Of a stretch of DNA of 64,000 bases, positions 25,001 through 59,900 are shown in pieces. Position numbers and translations under genes: made by a program. The first letter of the stretch is position 1; the number at the start of each line of letters is the position of its first letter. A model generated the notes under the pieces. It worked only from the letters and a program-made list of their open reading frames with translations. It was not told where the DNA came from and ran no database searches. The stretch is from Echeneis naucrates (Eukaryota > Chordata > Actinopteri > Carangiformes > Echeneidae): NCBI RefSeq assembly GCF_900963305.1, contig NC_042518.1:11422486-11486485 (forward strand), read 5' to 3'.

Positions 25001-27614
25001 CTTTACATGGATATATATTTTGGAGGCGTTTGGAAACTATAATGCATTCATTCAACTGCTATAAATTTTAATGAAAAATAGTGAAAAAAATCAAAGATGG
25101 CCACAATACTGGAGTGAGAAAAATCTTTATTTTTAACTTCTTCCAGAAATCTTGGTCTGCTGAGCTCCATGACATCACATGGATCTAACCAGCACTGGTG
25201 GCCCTGGTTCAACATGTCTGATCCAGGTTCAGTGTCTGTAGATGAATACAGAGAGTGGTACAGCCACTACGGCTCCATGGTGGGGTCTAACATCACTGAC
25301 TGCAGTCTGGAGGAGGAGATGAATAAAGTGAGGGCTGTTTAACAGAGTGCACAAGTGGCAGGCAGTGGGGAAAATTTAAAATACTATACATGTCCAATGC
25401 TGATATAAAGAGAAAGACACTACTCTAATAAATAAACTTTTAGTCTCCTTTATGTCTTTTATGTCTATGTTGTAAAAAGGAAAGACATCTAGGAGTTGCT
25501 TTATTAGGTTAAAAAGACAGGGGTTCAGCATTCAATAACATATCATATATAGGTGGAGTTCTGAGTCTCCCAGGATCCCTGAGGAATTTAAGAGGTGCCG
25601 TGAAATATCAAGCAGGCAAGAGGAAGCAAACATATAGGACATTGTATCTACTGGGTCCGCAGGAGAGATGATAGCAAGCTGAGACAGAGGAGTGAAAGGA
25701 GAAACTAAAGAAACAGAGGAGGAGACACAGAAGCCATGGTATCTCTCAGCAGTTTGTTTTCTCACAAAATTCTGTATTCTCCAAAACACAGCCATAGGAG
25801 CAGTAAGCTTGACTGAACATTAACAGGATATGACCGGATTCACATAAGTTGCTGTGGCTTTTTCGCTGTGCATGGAGCCACGAAAGTACTGCTTTGCCGT
25901 CATCACTCCGTATCTGGTTAATTCTGTTTCAGACATATTGTCTCTGTTTTCCTTGTGTGCAGGGTGTTGAAGGGACGGGCCTGGCATTCATAGCGTTCAC
26001 TGAAGTGATGGCCCTCTTCCCAGCCAGCCCCTTCTGGTCCACGCTCTTTTTCCTAATGCTGCTCAACCTGGGCCTCAGCACCATGTTTGGGACCATGCAG
26101 GGGATCCTCACTCCTCTCATGGACAACTTCAGCCTCTTGGGGCGCCACCGGACCATACTCACTGGTAAAAATGTTAACATGGGTCCAAACATTACTCTGT
26201 TTGGGAAGGATTGAAACTTCAAAAAACAAAAAAACAAAACAACTTTTCTGTAGGAATATAGGCATACCCGAACATTTTGATTTCTTTGGGCTGAATAATT
26301 ATTGAAAGTTAATAATGTACATTACTTGGTCCTGATTACATACAAAAGTATTTTATATAACACGAGAGTGACACAAATGAAGAAAACAGCTCTATGTGTG
26401 TGTGTGTGTGTGGTATTGGAGTATATTTTAACTGGTGAATACAATTTTCTTTTTTTTATTCTCGACCTTCACTATTTTACAACACTGTCTGCTTTCTTCT
26501 TTGTCTTTCAGTATCTAGTTGTGCTTTGGGCTTCTTGATAGGGCTGTTGTTTACCCAACGCTCGGGTAACTACTTTGTGACAATGTTTGATGACTACTCA
26601 GCAACCCTACCACTCATCATCGTTGTCATTTTTGAAACCATTAGTGTGGCCTGGGTTTATGGAACCGATCGGTAAGAAACAAAGTTCACAATTTCATTTT
26701 TCTTGTTAAACCTAGCCCTTCATTTCTAATTAAGAAAAAGATCATTCTTATGTTAGTATTTTCTACCACTTGCAGCTTCCTGGATGACATTGAAGTCATG
26801 CTCAAATGGCGCCCTCCTGTGGTTTACAAATATCTGTGGAAATATGTTTGCTTGCTGGCGATGGCCAGTCTTCTGGCTGCCAGTTTGCTGCGCATGGTCC
26901 TCAAAGGACCAACTTACACTGCCTGGAATCAAAGCACAGTAAGATGTTCAAAAAAATATGTTGCATGGATATACTCGTCTGGATTTATTCTCCCAACTGC
27001 ATGAGAATATATTGAACTGCACAACTCTAAGTTTGTCTCAGTCATACCTGTTGAAGAATGTATTATAATATCATCTACATTTGGTTGTGTGTCGTGTCAG
27101 TGTCTGCCTATGAGTCTTGAGTCTCATTTACAAAATTGTTTAGTTTTATCATTTGTCAATATGCTGTCCACAAAGGAATCATTCACCTCAAAGTAAGAGG
27201 AAATGTTTGAAAAGCCATCATGGTCATTTCAGTGCTGAAATATTAAGCATCGTCTCTTCATCTTTTCAGGCTTCTGAGATGACCCTTGAATACCCCGGCT
27301 GGGCCCTGGCTATGATTGTCATGCTCATTGTCTTTGCTACCTTACCTGTGCCAATTGGCTACGTCCATTCCACACTGAAGAACCGCACAGTCCCAAACAC
27401 TCAATCTGAAGAAGGAGGCGGCCAGGAGGTGCACCGTGAGCTGTACACCAAATGTAACTCAACTGAGCAGCTGGATTCCAGCTCCTGCCACAGAGTCCTT
27501 TCTGAAGAAGGTGAGACTCCTCCCAGGACGGCTTTCCTGCCAATGGGCAACGAACACTATCGGCTCCTGCCACAGCAGGAGGACGAAGATGAGGAGCAAG
27601 ATACGGGGGTGTAA
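22013..27614 (+). CDS. slc6a16: SLC6-family neutral amino acid transporter, SLC6A16 (NTT5) type
   Basis: SLC6 carriers of the NTT4/B0AT branch are Na+-coupled amino acid transporters with 12 membrane helices; human SLC6A16 is an orphan. Eleven exons join in phase: 22013-22232, 22480-22637, 23591-23717, 23804-23979, 24413-24523, 24679-24920, 25147-25327, 25963-26164, 26512-26671, 26776-26938 and 27270-27614, giving 694 residues. TM1 carries [14 protein letters not shown] with the unwound Na+/substrate segment. Also visible are [30 protein letters not shown] (TM6), an extracellular loop with N-glycosylation sequons, [31 protein letters not shown] (TM8 region) and FPYVV. The ~100-residue cytosolic tail ends in an acidic cluster and DTGV. 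SLC6A17 and SLC6A15 are close relatives. I choose A16 because its 19q-type neighbours match the human SLC6A16 location; sequence alone does not decide between them. Confidence 0.87.
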
Positions 27615-28182
27615 TCCCCACTGTGGGGGGATAGATGTTTGTGAAAGGACAAAATCTGAAACCTCTGAGACTGTACAAGACCCTGCCAGAGGGTGGGGGG
27701 TGGTAAAGTGAAGGGGAGGAAAGTCATAAACAGAACAGGTTTTTTTTTTTTTTTTTTTTATCAGAGGAAGAGGCTGTGGGTTGTACCCTATTATCATATT
27801 CAAGCAAGTTCTACAGTGCTCAGCCAAAGTAATTGTATTCGTGAAAGTACATTACCAGTAAGCTCCAAAGGCCTTTTAGATTCTGTGTGAGGGTACTACC
27901 TCAGCTCCTCCTTTCACATCGCTCCGTTCATTTTCTGAACCACTCGTGCTGTTCAGAAAACACTTGCATACAGGTGAGAAACAATATAAGCAGCTGTATT
28001 TGGAAAAGCAAAGAATTTATTGAAGGTTGAGCATTTGGAAAGAGTGCCAGCCTGATTTCCTGTGAAGTGGCAAAACATTTAGTTAATGGAGGAATGCAAC
28101 CGCTGAGAGAAATATGCTTTTAAGTTTTTAAACGAAAATATAAATTTGCATGAAAACATTCTACCTTGAGAAACTGTGATGT

Positions 28183-28208
28183 TTGTGTGTGTGTGTGTGT
28201 GTGTGTGT
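28183..28208 (+). repeat. (GT)n microsatellite
   Basis: About 12 uninterrupted GT units lie in the presumed slc6a16 3-prime UTR. Confidence 0.9.
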
Positions 28209-28356
28209 CCGTCTGTGTGCGTGAGATTTGTGAAATGAGAGATGGTGTGATGTTAAATTAGTTTACTTTACATTGTATTTCTATAATTTTACCTCATAAG
28301 ACCACAGCAATATTTTTACGTGTAGTGTTGCATAATTGTGTTTAGAGGAGGATTTA

Positions 28357-28362
28357 AATAAA
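28357..28362 (+). terminator. slc6a16: Probable poly(A) signal of slc6a16
   Basis: This AATAAA lies about 740 bases after the slc6a16 stop. The intervening 3-prime UTR (27615 on) holds a T18 run near 27740 and a GT repeat. Confidence 0.5.
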
Positions 28363-29300
28363 CCTCTAGATGGCAGCAACCCGACTCAGTGAAACTTTGA
28401 CTCTCCACCCAAACCTGAAACCATTAACACCTTTGAAAGTAGGAGGAGGGGGAGGTTAAGGAGATTAGATGAGGATAGGATGGGCCAAAGACACATTTCT
28501 GAGGAGAACAGTAGTAGTTATTTATTCATGTCAAAGTGAACTCAAGTCAATATTTCATCTACTTCCTCCTAATTAGAAAAAAAATGAAATAGCTTGAATT
28601 TATTAAGAATTTTACTTCAAGGTTGAATTTTGCCTCGGAGGTCCCCCTCAGACACCAGGTCTGTTTCTTTAAGAATGAATGGACTTTAAATGGAAAGTCC
28701 ATTATTTTTAGAAGCTATTGAAGCCCCACGTCATCAATAAGACACTCTAATTCTACTGACCAAGATTCACGAAGTTCCCTTAAATTCACACATGGAGCCT
28801 ATTCTGAATGAACATTTCTTTTCTGCAGCATACATACAAAAAGGGGTGCGTTTTATTCATTAATCTTTGGTATAGTTAATGTACAGTTAGAGTTTACTAA
28901 ATAAGGTGTAGTCTGTTGTAGTTGCTATAGAGATGATCTTTGGTACAGGCGAAAGAATTTGAGAACTGTCGATGAACACATGTATCATACCATTGTCAGA
29001 TAAAGCACTACATCTCCATGTGGTGTGTAAACATGATGCTGACCCTTTTTTTCCCAAAACACAGCTTATAGCACAGCTAAGATCACAACAAACACGGGCT
29101 CTTTTTTTTTTTGTTTGTTTGTTTGTTCTTTGTCTTGTTGGTCCATGATGTAACAACGACAGGAGCACTTTCTGACTGTTGGTCATAGATTTGTTTTGTT
29201 GCCGTTTCGCTTCAATCAGGCCCACAGGACGGACTCCAAACACTGCATGGCATGTGTTTCATCACGTGATCCTGAGAGGCCTGCACCTGTGTGGCCCATC
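28363..29300. other. slc6a16-slc17a7 intergenic DNA
   Basis: No coding signal was seen. The stretch is AT-rich, with a short 10-bp inverted repeat at 28678-28703 and a TTTG tract near 29110. The slc17a7 promoter probably lies in the right part. Confidence 0.45.
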
Positions 29301-29345
29301 TGGGGATGAAGGCTGAGGCGGAGGCTGGTGTGGGCAGGGAGGGAC

Positions 29346-29381
29346 GAGAGAGAGGGAGGAGGAGGAGGAGGAGGAGGAGGA
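29346..29381 (+). repeat. GA/GGA-rich repeat in slc17a7 leader
   Basis: A purine-rich tract with about eight GGA units lies 75-110 bases upstream of the slc17a7 start codon, probably within its 5-prime UTR. It creates an overlapping upstream frame coding a run of arginines. Confidence 0.8.
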
Positions 29382-29453
29382 CGGTGTGCGCTCGGGCAGG
29401 ACAGGAGGGCGGAGAGGACATCAGCACACCGGCCGGGTCAGGGAGCTGCAAGG

Positions 29454-41221
<11,768 letters not shown>

Positions 41222-44200
41222 AAGATTTACATGGTGGAAGTCTAAAAAAATAAGGATAAGAAAGAGGAAGATTGTTATTGGAAAGGGATTGTAAGAAAGT
41301 CACTGCAATACTGAAGGGACCTCCTCTGGGCAGTTGTAAAATATTTACAAATTGCACATATCAAAAGTATGCATCTTTTTCTTTCCATTGTGTGTGTGTG
41401 TCTGTCTGTTTGTGTGGAGGGGTTGGTAAGCATGTGCATGCAGGTGGCAGAGTCATTAATGTACATAAACACGTACAGTATTCATTTGCCAAAAAAAAAA
41501 AAAAAAAACTGAAATCAAGTCCTAGGCTTCCTCCCTTCTCCTGGGCTCGCTGTGATTGGTCAGGAGTAGTGTTTCCACAACATCACAAAGATGATTATGT
41601 TTGTGTGGAGTCTCTTAAGCCACTGAGTTGTATAGTATTTAAATTTTTCATGTGTACACCACACATTTACCTTTTTGCCGGGAAGCACCTTTGAGGCCTC
41701 GGTTTTCAAACTAAATCTGAAATTTTATTGTCAAAGTCAATATAAAGCTCATTCTCTATTTTTTCCAGTCTATATTACTCTCTGTGCTTGTGGATATAAT
41801 AGAAATAATATTGCTCATATGGTAAAATCAGCACACACACATTAAATATAAGTTGATATGTTTTATGTGTTGTGGATAATTTTGCCGAAACAAGTTGATT
41901 TTAATTTTCACCACAGTATTATGTCACTGCATGTGTTTCCAATCTCTGACTCATTTCAAACTTCTCAGTCAAAGAGGAAAGGGGTGCTTAGGTGTTGTAT
42001 CAGGTTCCATATGTGTTTGTAAAGTTGTAATGCTTCTGTTGAAACAGGCTGCCCTTAATGTGTGTGCAAAGGTGTGTGTTTGAGTTTGTGCACAATGCTG
42101 CATGTGGCGTCTAGCTGAGTCTCACCTGGGTCTGACCTAAGTAGGTCATGTCCAGCCAGGCTCATGGGTCATAAAGCACATATCATGAGTGATCACCTGA
42201 CACTTGTGACTTTCCATTTGGTGCGTATGGTCCCATTGGAGAGGAGGCCCAGAATGACAAGTAGAGTGTGATAGTAGTTTAACTCTTCCACTGCCTCAGC
42301 AGCGCAGAAAAATAGTGACAGTTTAATCTTCCTAGGCATCAGGGCATGTGCTGCCTGTTTCTGCCTTTCTCTGTATCTGTGTGTCGACCGCTCCCTCTGT
42401 TTTCTCCTTCTCTGTCGAACATCTGTTGGTGCAGTTTCCACGTCTTTAAATATCAGTCATGTTCAAGATGGTGGGTCAGAGCTTTTCAGACTGTCTGTGT
42501 GTGTGTGTGTGTGTGATAGGCCGTGTGTTGTTGTGTTGGGTGCAGGTGCTGAAACATTGTGCGGTGAGCATGTTGTAATGAGCACAGCAGTGCAGTATCT
42601 CGCCATTCCTCTCTTTTACACACAAACACACACACACAGGGTGTTAATTTCATTCAAGCACAGTCAAGTGCACCGCATGTAGTGAAAAGAGGGAGTGGTG
42701 GCACAATATTTGGCATTTATGTGCCTGCAGGAGTAAAGCACACCCATAGCGCACATGAAAACGAGGTGGGATTTGCAAAAGTTCATCAGAGTGTGTGTTT
42801 AGGTTTCCTGACAATCAATGGCCAATCACATCAGCTCCTCTGATGCCGTTTAAAAGCAGTACCCTCATCATCTTAATGCACTGACAGCTGGGTAGTGTAG
42901 CGAAGTCCAGAGGTGGAAGTCCTGGAAGTCCTGGAAAGGTGCTAACGTTGTCCAGAGGTGAGATCATCATATGATCATGCACAGAACAACTTTTGGAGCC
43001 TGGACAGAACAAAACGACTCAGACTGTAAATATGAACACAAACGGACACACACAAACATAAATTATGCATTCTGCCTGTACTCACATCCAGTCAAACACA
43101 CTGAATTTAACATTTTTGGAGACAGCTCCGTTTCCTATAGGAGATTTGTGATTTGAGTGCACTTTTGAGAGAAAAATACACTGCTGGAATGTCAGAGGAT
43201 TTCTTCTCAAATGAGGGTTTCTTGTTAAAAGTGTGTTAGTACGTTAATAACTTATTTTAAAAAGTGACAGAAAAGGAAAATTGCCATTTTGTTGTGAGTG
43301 AAATGTCTTAAAGCCATGAATGACTATTCCTGTGAACAATTTCATTTTTTAGTGTTTGTAAGCATCAGTGTATATTCAATCAAGTTTCTTTGTCTCATTT
43401 TATGGCAGTTCCAGTGTTGTCCTCCTCCCTCCTGATGAAATGTGTGACTACCTGATGGGAATCAGTGTAAGGATAAAAAAGGAAATGACGATGTGTAAAC
43501 ATGCAGAAATGTGAAAAAAAAAATCCATGTATAAAAGATGTATATGTGAGATATCCTTGTGTATAATAAAATGTAAGCAATTTAAGATGACGTCACAGTT
43601 TCAGCACATTGATGTCATCAAATTTAACACCACAACAGCATGACACATAAATTAGTGCTGATTTCTGATTTTTGGGGGGGAGGGGTTTTTTTCCATCATG
43701 AACTCAATGTCAGTTCTCTGTCTATCACTCTTTTACTCCCGGGACAGATGGAAGCAGGATTATCTCTGTGATTTTAGGCAAAGATTAGATAGGACAGCAG
43801 ATGCACTTGGTGGGAGAGTGAGTGAGAAACATGAACGTCACAGACAAGAGAAGTGAGAATGATGGACCAGAGGGCGGGGTGTGATGCATGCTCTGTATGC
43901 ATCAGTGACTCCATGGAAATGGACTATGGAATATATGAACATTTTCATATATTCCATAGTCCATTTCCATTCGCAGTTTAAGTTATTTATTGCAATTTTC
44001 TTATTTAAAAAATCCCTCATTTGGATGATCGGTACAGTCCTGTCATTATTTGTAAATAATTAAGAAAAGTAAATTTTAAGTAATTAGGTCATTTTAACCT
44101 GATTCCAACATTTCAAAATCACTTTCACCTAAAGGCGACTTCAGGTTGGAGTCAGTCGGCATGAACAAATAGGTTTTTATAAAAATCCGTTTTGCTGGTG

Positions 44201-44700
44201 GGGACTACAACCAGGTATCAATAAACGTATACATACACATATATTTCACCTCATGTAAATATATCTTTTTTAAATAAAGTTATCAATTATCAAATAAGTA
44301 ATGTTATGGAAGGTATGGACGGACTGGTGTCCATACCAGACAAATCTTTACACAGCTATAATATAACACTTACAATACTTCTTTAATATGGTTGTTGGTC
44401 GCTTAACTATGTCACAGTTCCACCGTGTGACCACTAGATGGGTGTGGAGACACTCCGGCTGAGTCCACGGTGTTAAAGCAGACGCGTTAACACGATCAGC
44501 AGACACCTGTGCCATCTAACGGTCTGACCACACCTCTGTGATGTGTAAATGAGGACCAAATGTCCACTAATTTGTTGTGTACTGCTTGTTGTTCGTTACA
44601 TGAGGCAGAGCTTGTTAATGGTGGAGATCGGAGCACAGATTTAATTCATGGAAATACAGCTGACAGTTTGAGAGGCCACGCCCAGTCAGGGCTGCTCCCG
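41222..44700. other. slc17a7 3-prime UTR and slc17a7-ras intergenic DNA
   Basis: No further protein gene is seen. Candidate poly(A) signals on the plus strand are ATTAAA at 41841-41846 and AATAAA at 43565-43570, so the slc17a7 UTR may be about 0.6 or 2.3 kb. GT tracts occur near 41390 and 42495. The perfect inverted repeat at 43913-43970 lies here. Confidence 0.45.
43913..43970. repeat. Perfect 27-bp inverted repeat with 4-nt loop
   Basis: Arm 43913-43939 begins ATGGAAATGGACTATGGAAT and is followed by CATT and its exact reverse complement at 43944-43970. No mismatch is present. Identity ends abruptly outside the arms. There are no target duplications or terminal motifs of a known element. 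Confidence 0.95.
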
Positions 44701-44712
44701 TCTTCTAGCGTT

Positions 44713-44764
44713 GGGCGGGGCTAAAAAACAGGAACGCAACTGTGATTGGCTGTCGTCGACGTCA
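44713..44764 (+). promoter_or_regulatory. Probable ras promoter boxes: GC box, CCAAT, CRE-like
   Basis: In a CpG-rich stretch upstream of the Ras gene are GGGCGGGGC (44713-44721, Sp1-type), ATTGG (44745-44749, inverted CCAAT) and CGACGTCA (44757-44764, one base from the CRE palindrome). No TATA box is evident. A noncoding first exon ending at 45107 (CTAAG before GTAAGT) would follow. Assignments rest on motif matches only. Confidence 0.5.
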
Positions 44765-45111
44765 GTCTCCTCGCCGTCGTGTCCCCGGCCGCCGGGGGAG
44801 GGGACTGAAGCTCGATTTACAACGAATCGCAATGGAGACTGTATAGCTTCCCGCACGGATTTAGGCTTTTAATTTATTTATGATATAAAGTTATTTTTCC
44901 TTTAACAATAACACCGGGAATCCGTACTTCTTGTTTTGAGACGTAGTTTTAGACAGGAAAACTCGTTACCCTGAGACCCCGAAGTGTTTCCACAAGTGTT
45001 TGAACAAGGAAACGGTCTGAGGCTAATGATATGTAGCAGGCTAATCTCATTTATCCGTTTGTGAACTCTATCTGTCTTCTCACAGCTGATTTAAACCCCG
45101 CACTAAGGTAA

Positions 45112-47100
<1,989 letters not shown>

Positions 47101-47496
47101 CAAATCACAAATACACACACAAAATACTTGCTTCTCCCACAGCACTTGTTTCATGCTCCCTCTCAAACACTGCAACTCCTCTGTCAATTTGGACACAGAT
47201 CCAGTCAGGGAAGCAGGCAGAGCAAATCATTTTAACTGCTGTCACAGTTTCCACTAACAGCACATTGCTACAAGATTTGCCATTTATTCATCCAATGTGC
47301 AGTGTCCATTTAACGCTGTGAATTCAGTCGCTTTTTTTTGTTTGTTTGTTTGTTTGTTTTTTTTGTTTTGTTTTGTTTTGTTTTGATGACCGAACAACTA
47401 GCTACAGTTGCATTTGGTGTGATCATGTTTGGTTTTGGTCAGACAATAAGTCTGTGGTAGATTTAATTTTTTCTTTTTTTATTTATTTGTTGTTGG

Positions 47497-47527
<31 letters not shown>

Positions 47528-49690
47528 CCTTCTTCTTAGAACCTGGTTGCCTATACCGATAATTCTTTTTCTAATGAGCCCTGCATAGGTTGGTGTGTCC
47601 TCTGGGTCTTGAAAGAACACCAATATGTAGGTGGATTTATCCCTTCACAAAAGCCAAGGGCCTTAACTTACACTGGGTCTCAGGTGAAATTCAAATGTCT
47701 TTGCAAGTTTCATTCTGAGATAGCTGTTAATTTTAGCCCAAACTGCCTATCTGAGTACCCATGGGCAGGTTGGTCTTAAAATAGTGGTTAGGCCCATTGA
47801 TATGTGAGAAGCAATTAACACAACAAAAATCTGATCAGAAATAATTGGCATGCAGTATTTCACCTCACTTTAAGATAGAGAAATGTAGGTGTTGTGCGCA
47901 CACACACACAGCTTCCCAAAAGCAGTGTGCAGAAAATGTGCTTCAGATGTTTGGAACATTATGATTTTGTTGTGACATATTTTGTGTCACATTATATTGC
48001 TGTGTGTCTCTTGAACAGACAGGCCTGTTCTGTCTCACTATCTGGTAGATCCACCCCCACTCCTCACCCCAACCCATCACCCAAACTAAGTTTGTCCAGT
48101 TTTATTGACATCAAAGATGTTAATTGATTTGTGACGCTAGTCGTTTTGTACGAGCTGCATGCTGTGCACTGATAGGCCTTTCCTTCCCATGCTAGCTGTG
48201 CGCATGCTGGGACTGAAGTCACTGGTCAGTCACAATGTGTTGTGAACTCCCCACTTATAGAATCTATTTCTGCGTGAAACACTGCACCATTATAATAGGA
48301 ACGTGCCAAGGTGCAAGTGTGCCTGGCTTTTAAAGGGAATAGTAGATGCCATTCTGATTTATTGCATTTTATGAAAAAAAAAAAAAAAAAAAAAGCGTTA
48401 AAATAGAGTCCCGAGCATTAACGAAAATGATCAACAGCAACAAAAGCCTCAAAATCCAGACTCCTCAGTGCACTTTATCCACAAACTGCTCTGTGCTGAA
48501 TATTTGTAGAAGTAAGGATCACTGGCAGCACCATCTCAGAAGTTAACTCAGGAATATGGTGTTTTATCAGCAACTGAGGAATAACAGACTGAGCTGTGTC
48601 AAACAATTGGTTGCAACTGAAACCTGATGACTGTTTCTGTAATTTGACAGTATCCATATTTTATCATTTGAAGTGTCTGGTCTCCACTTGGCTCGACAGT
48701 GACACTGTATTTGAAAGTTCATTTTAAAAGAAAGTATGTCAGTCGTGGGGTTGGTGGTAGTTGAAGTTGTGGGTCACTGTGTTTAGGCACAGTTGATGTT
48801 GCAGCACACTGATCATGTAGTTCAAATCAGTATTTAACTTGGTCTCATATTGACAGTCATGGTATCTGATCATAACAATATTGGAACCATTTTAATAGCT
48901 GTTTGTCTTTGATAATAACCATCATTAGTAAATGTAATGGATGGTTAAATGTCTATTTTTGTAGCATTACAATTCCCCAATTAAAATAACACATTATCTG
49001 CATTAATAAACTGTTGTCATTATTATTATAAAAAACACATTTCATGTGAAAACAGAAGTGAATCCATTCATGACCGATGGTTCAGGTTCAGACGGGCAAT
49101 GTCTGAAACATTTACATTTGTTTTATCTATCTATGGTTTTTACTGCTAAGCGTTTTTTAAGAATATAAATTGATTCTTAAGAGAAATACAACATGAAAAC
49201 AACTTGTCAAATACACAAACCACAAGAATGCGGCTTTAATGCCACATCTAATTTGTAAGCTCTGACAATCTACATCATTCAAGACAGAAGGGATAAAAAC
49301 TAGATTCAGTTTTGCCCGCAAAAAGTTCAAGATGATTGTTTTTTCTATCGAATCAGTTAAGAGGAAGGATTGTGAGCTGATGTGGGCCAATGAAGAGGAA
49401 GGTGAATCAAGATCCCCTTAACTTTCAAAATCCACACATTTACCTTGATGTCAAAGTTACGGTTGGGGAATGTCAACAGGCACCTTCATAGCCTTCACAA
49501 ACCCACAGGACACGTGTGCATCTTCTGTCTAGTGTGCTCAACTGCAGCGTGCGTCAGTTTCCTGTTAGTCATTTTCTGTCCTAAAATGAGTTTTGCAATG
49601 CTTGTCAATGTCAATAATTGTTCCCAAAAAACCCAAAAAGAGTAGATTGCATTTATACTTTATTTTAATAAAAGAAACTACTTCAAGTTG
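47101..49690 (+). other. Ras 3-prime UTR (long) up to shared poly(A) zone
   Basis: No open gene is present. The stretch carries TTTG and poly-T tracts (47336-47527), an A19 run (48374-48394) and AATAAA at 49005-49010 and 49667-49672. Either signal could end the Ras transcript, giving a 3-prime UTR of 1.9 or 2.6 kb; long UTRs are usual in RAS genes. Confidence 0.5.
49659..49672. terminator. Closely spaced convergent poly(A) signals
   Basis: AATAAA on the minus strand (49664-49659), suiting pold1, and AATAAA on the plus strand (49667-49672), suiting ras, are separated by two bases (TT). The pold1 stop is at 49836, giving a UTR of about 190 bases. A second minus-strand AATAAA lies near 49692. 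Confidence 0.6.
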
Positions 49691-49835
49691 CTTTATTTGT
49701 ATTAGAAAATATAAAAAATTGCTTTACATATATGCACTTTCATAGCATGAAAAGATGTAGGGAAAAAAATGCCAAAAAAGTCCAAAGTTATCTCATATGA
49801 GGCACAGGAGGAATGAAGGAGTGTTTGCCTCTTGC

Positions 49836-58891
<9,056 letters not shown>

Positions 58892-59789
58892 GCTGACAGG
58901 AAACCTTGTAAACAGACATTGAGGAAGACGGTTAGAGGGAAAAAAAAAACAAGCTGGCACTGATGTCAACACAGGTGCAACCCAGGATGATGGCAGTTAA
59001 ATGCATCCAGAATAAGGTAAAACTATCAAAACTAAATCCCACTGTACTACTTTACTCAAGTCCAGGTAGTACAATAAACAGGAATGGGAGCTCGGGCCAA
59101 ACTGAAACGAAACTAAAACAAAATCATCATAAAATATAATCCAAACACAGGCTGCTTTTCTTGGTGGTTTAAGTAACATAAAAATCTAAACCAGAAACAC
59201 AAAAGGTTAAAAAAGTACTGGGAGAGCTGGAGGCATAGACATAGCAATGAGGCTAAATACACCTGACTTATTAAATCACAGGAGAGCTGGAAAGTTGTCA
59301 TACGACTAAGGTGAGCCATCGCTCCATTATTCACGTGATCGAACACATTGTCGCATGGCAACGACAGCCGTGCTCGTTGTCGTGCGGCACATCGGATTGT
59401 GTTGGGATACACTGGACCGTCTCACTGTAGCGCAGCAGTTAGCTGTTCAGTCTTCCTCTGACTACAGGGAGGGATATTTCCGTCCCATGCACTGGCAGAT
59501 GATGGTGATATCTTCTCGCCCCGTGCATGGAACACGCGCAGCGTTCCTCCATTAGACACGACGTGCGTTCACCTCGGTGCTCCGTGGGTGATGTTTGAGT
59601 CAAGTTATTTTATTGTCCAAATGAGAGTCGCCGCCTCCTTTTGTAACGTGCTACAGCATCAAGCTAGCAGGCGCGAATGTAAACATTAGAGCTAATCGTA
59701 CCGAGCGGTGCGCAACAAGTCCGCCGTCAGTATGTGTCACAGGTCGATGCTTTTCTAACGAAGGCATAAAAACATCACATCAACATTAC

Positions 59790-59900
59790 CTCTTAACGAC
59801 AGCTCCCCGGTTGACAACAGCTCCCGCCACTCTTCTTTAATCTGGGAACCGACGGAACGCGCGGAAAAGTTCTGTTCCGTCGGCAGAGCCAATGGGAAAG
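59790..59900 (-). promoter_or_regulatory. pold1: pold1 first exon (noncoding) and promoter boxes
   Basis: On the minus strand a donor (AAGAG before GTAATG) ends a likely noncoding exon at 59790. Its acceptor partner is just before 58892. Upstream are TTTTCCGCGC (59868-59859, E2F-like) and an ATTGG/CCAAT box (59889-59893). CCCGCC at 59823-59828 is another GC/E2F-type core. Such boxes suit an S-phase gene; they are motif matches only. Confidence 0.55.

Noticed and set aside
43838-44063. Two opposite-strand frames sharing a peptide
   Set aside because: The shared peptide comes from the perfect inverted repeat, not from genes.
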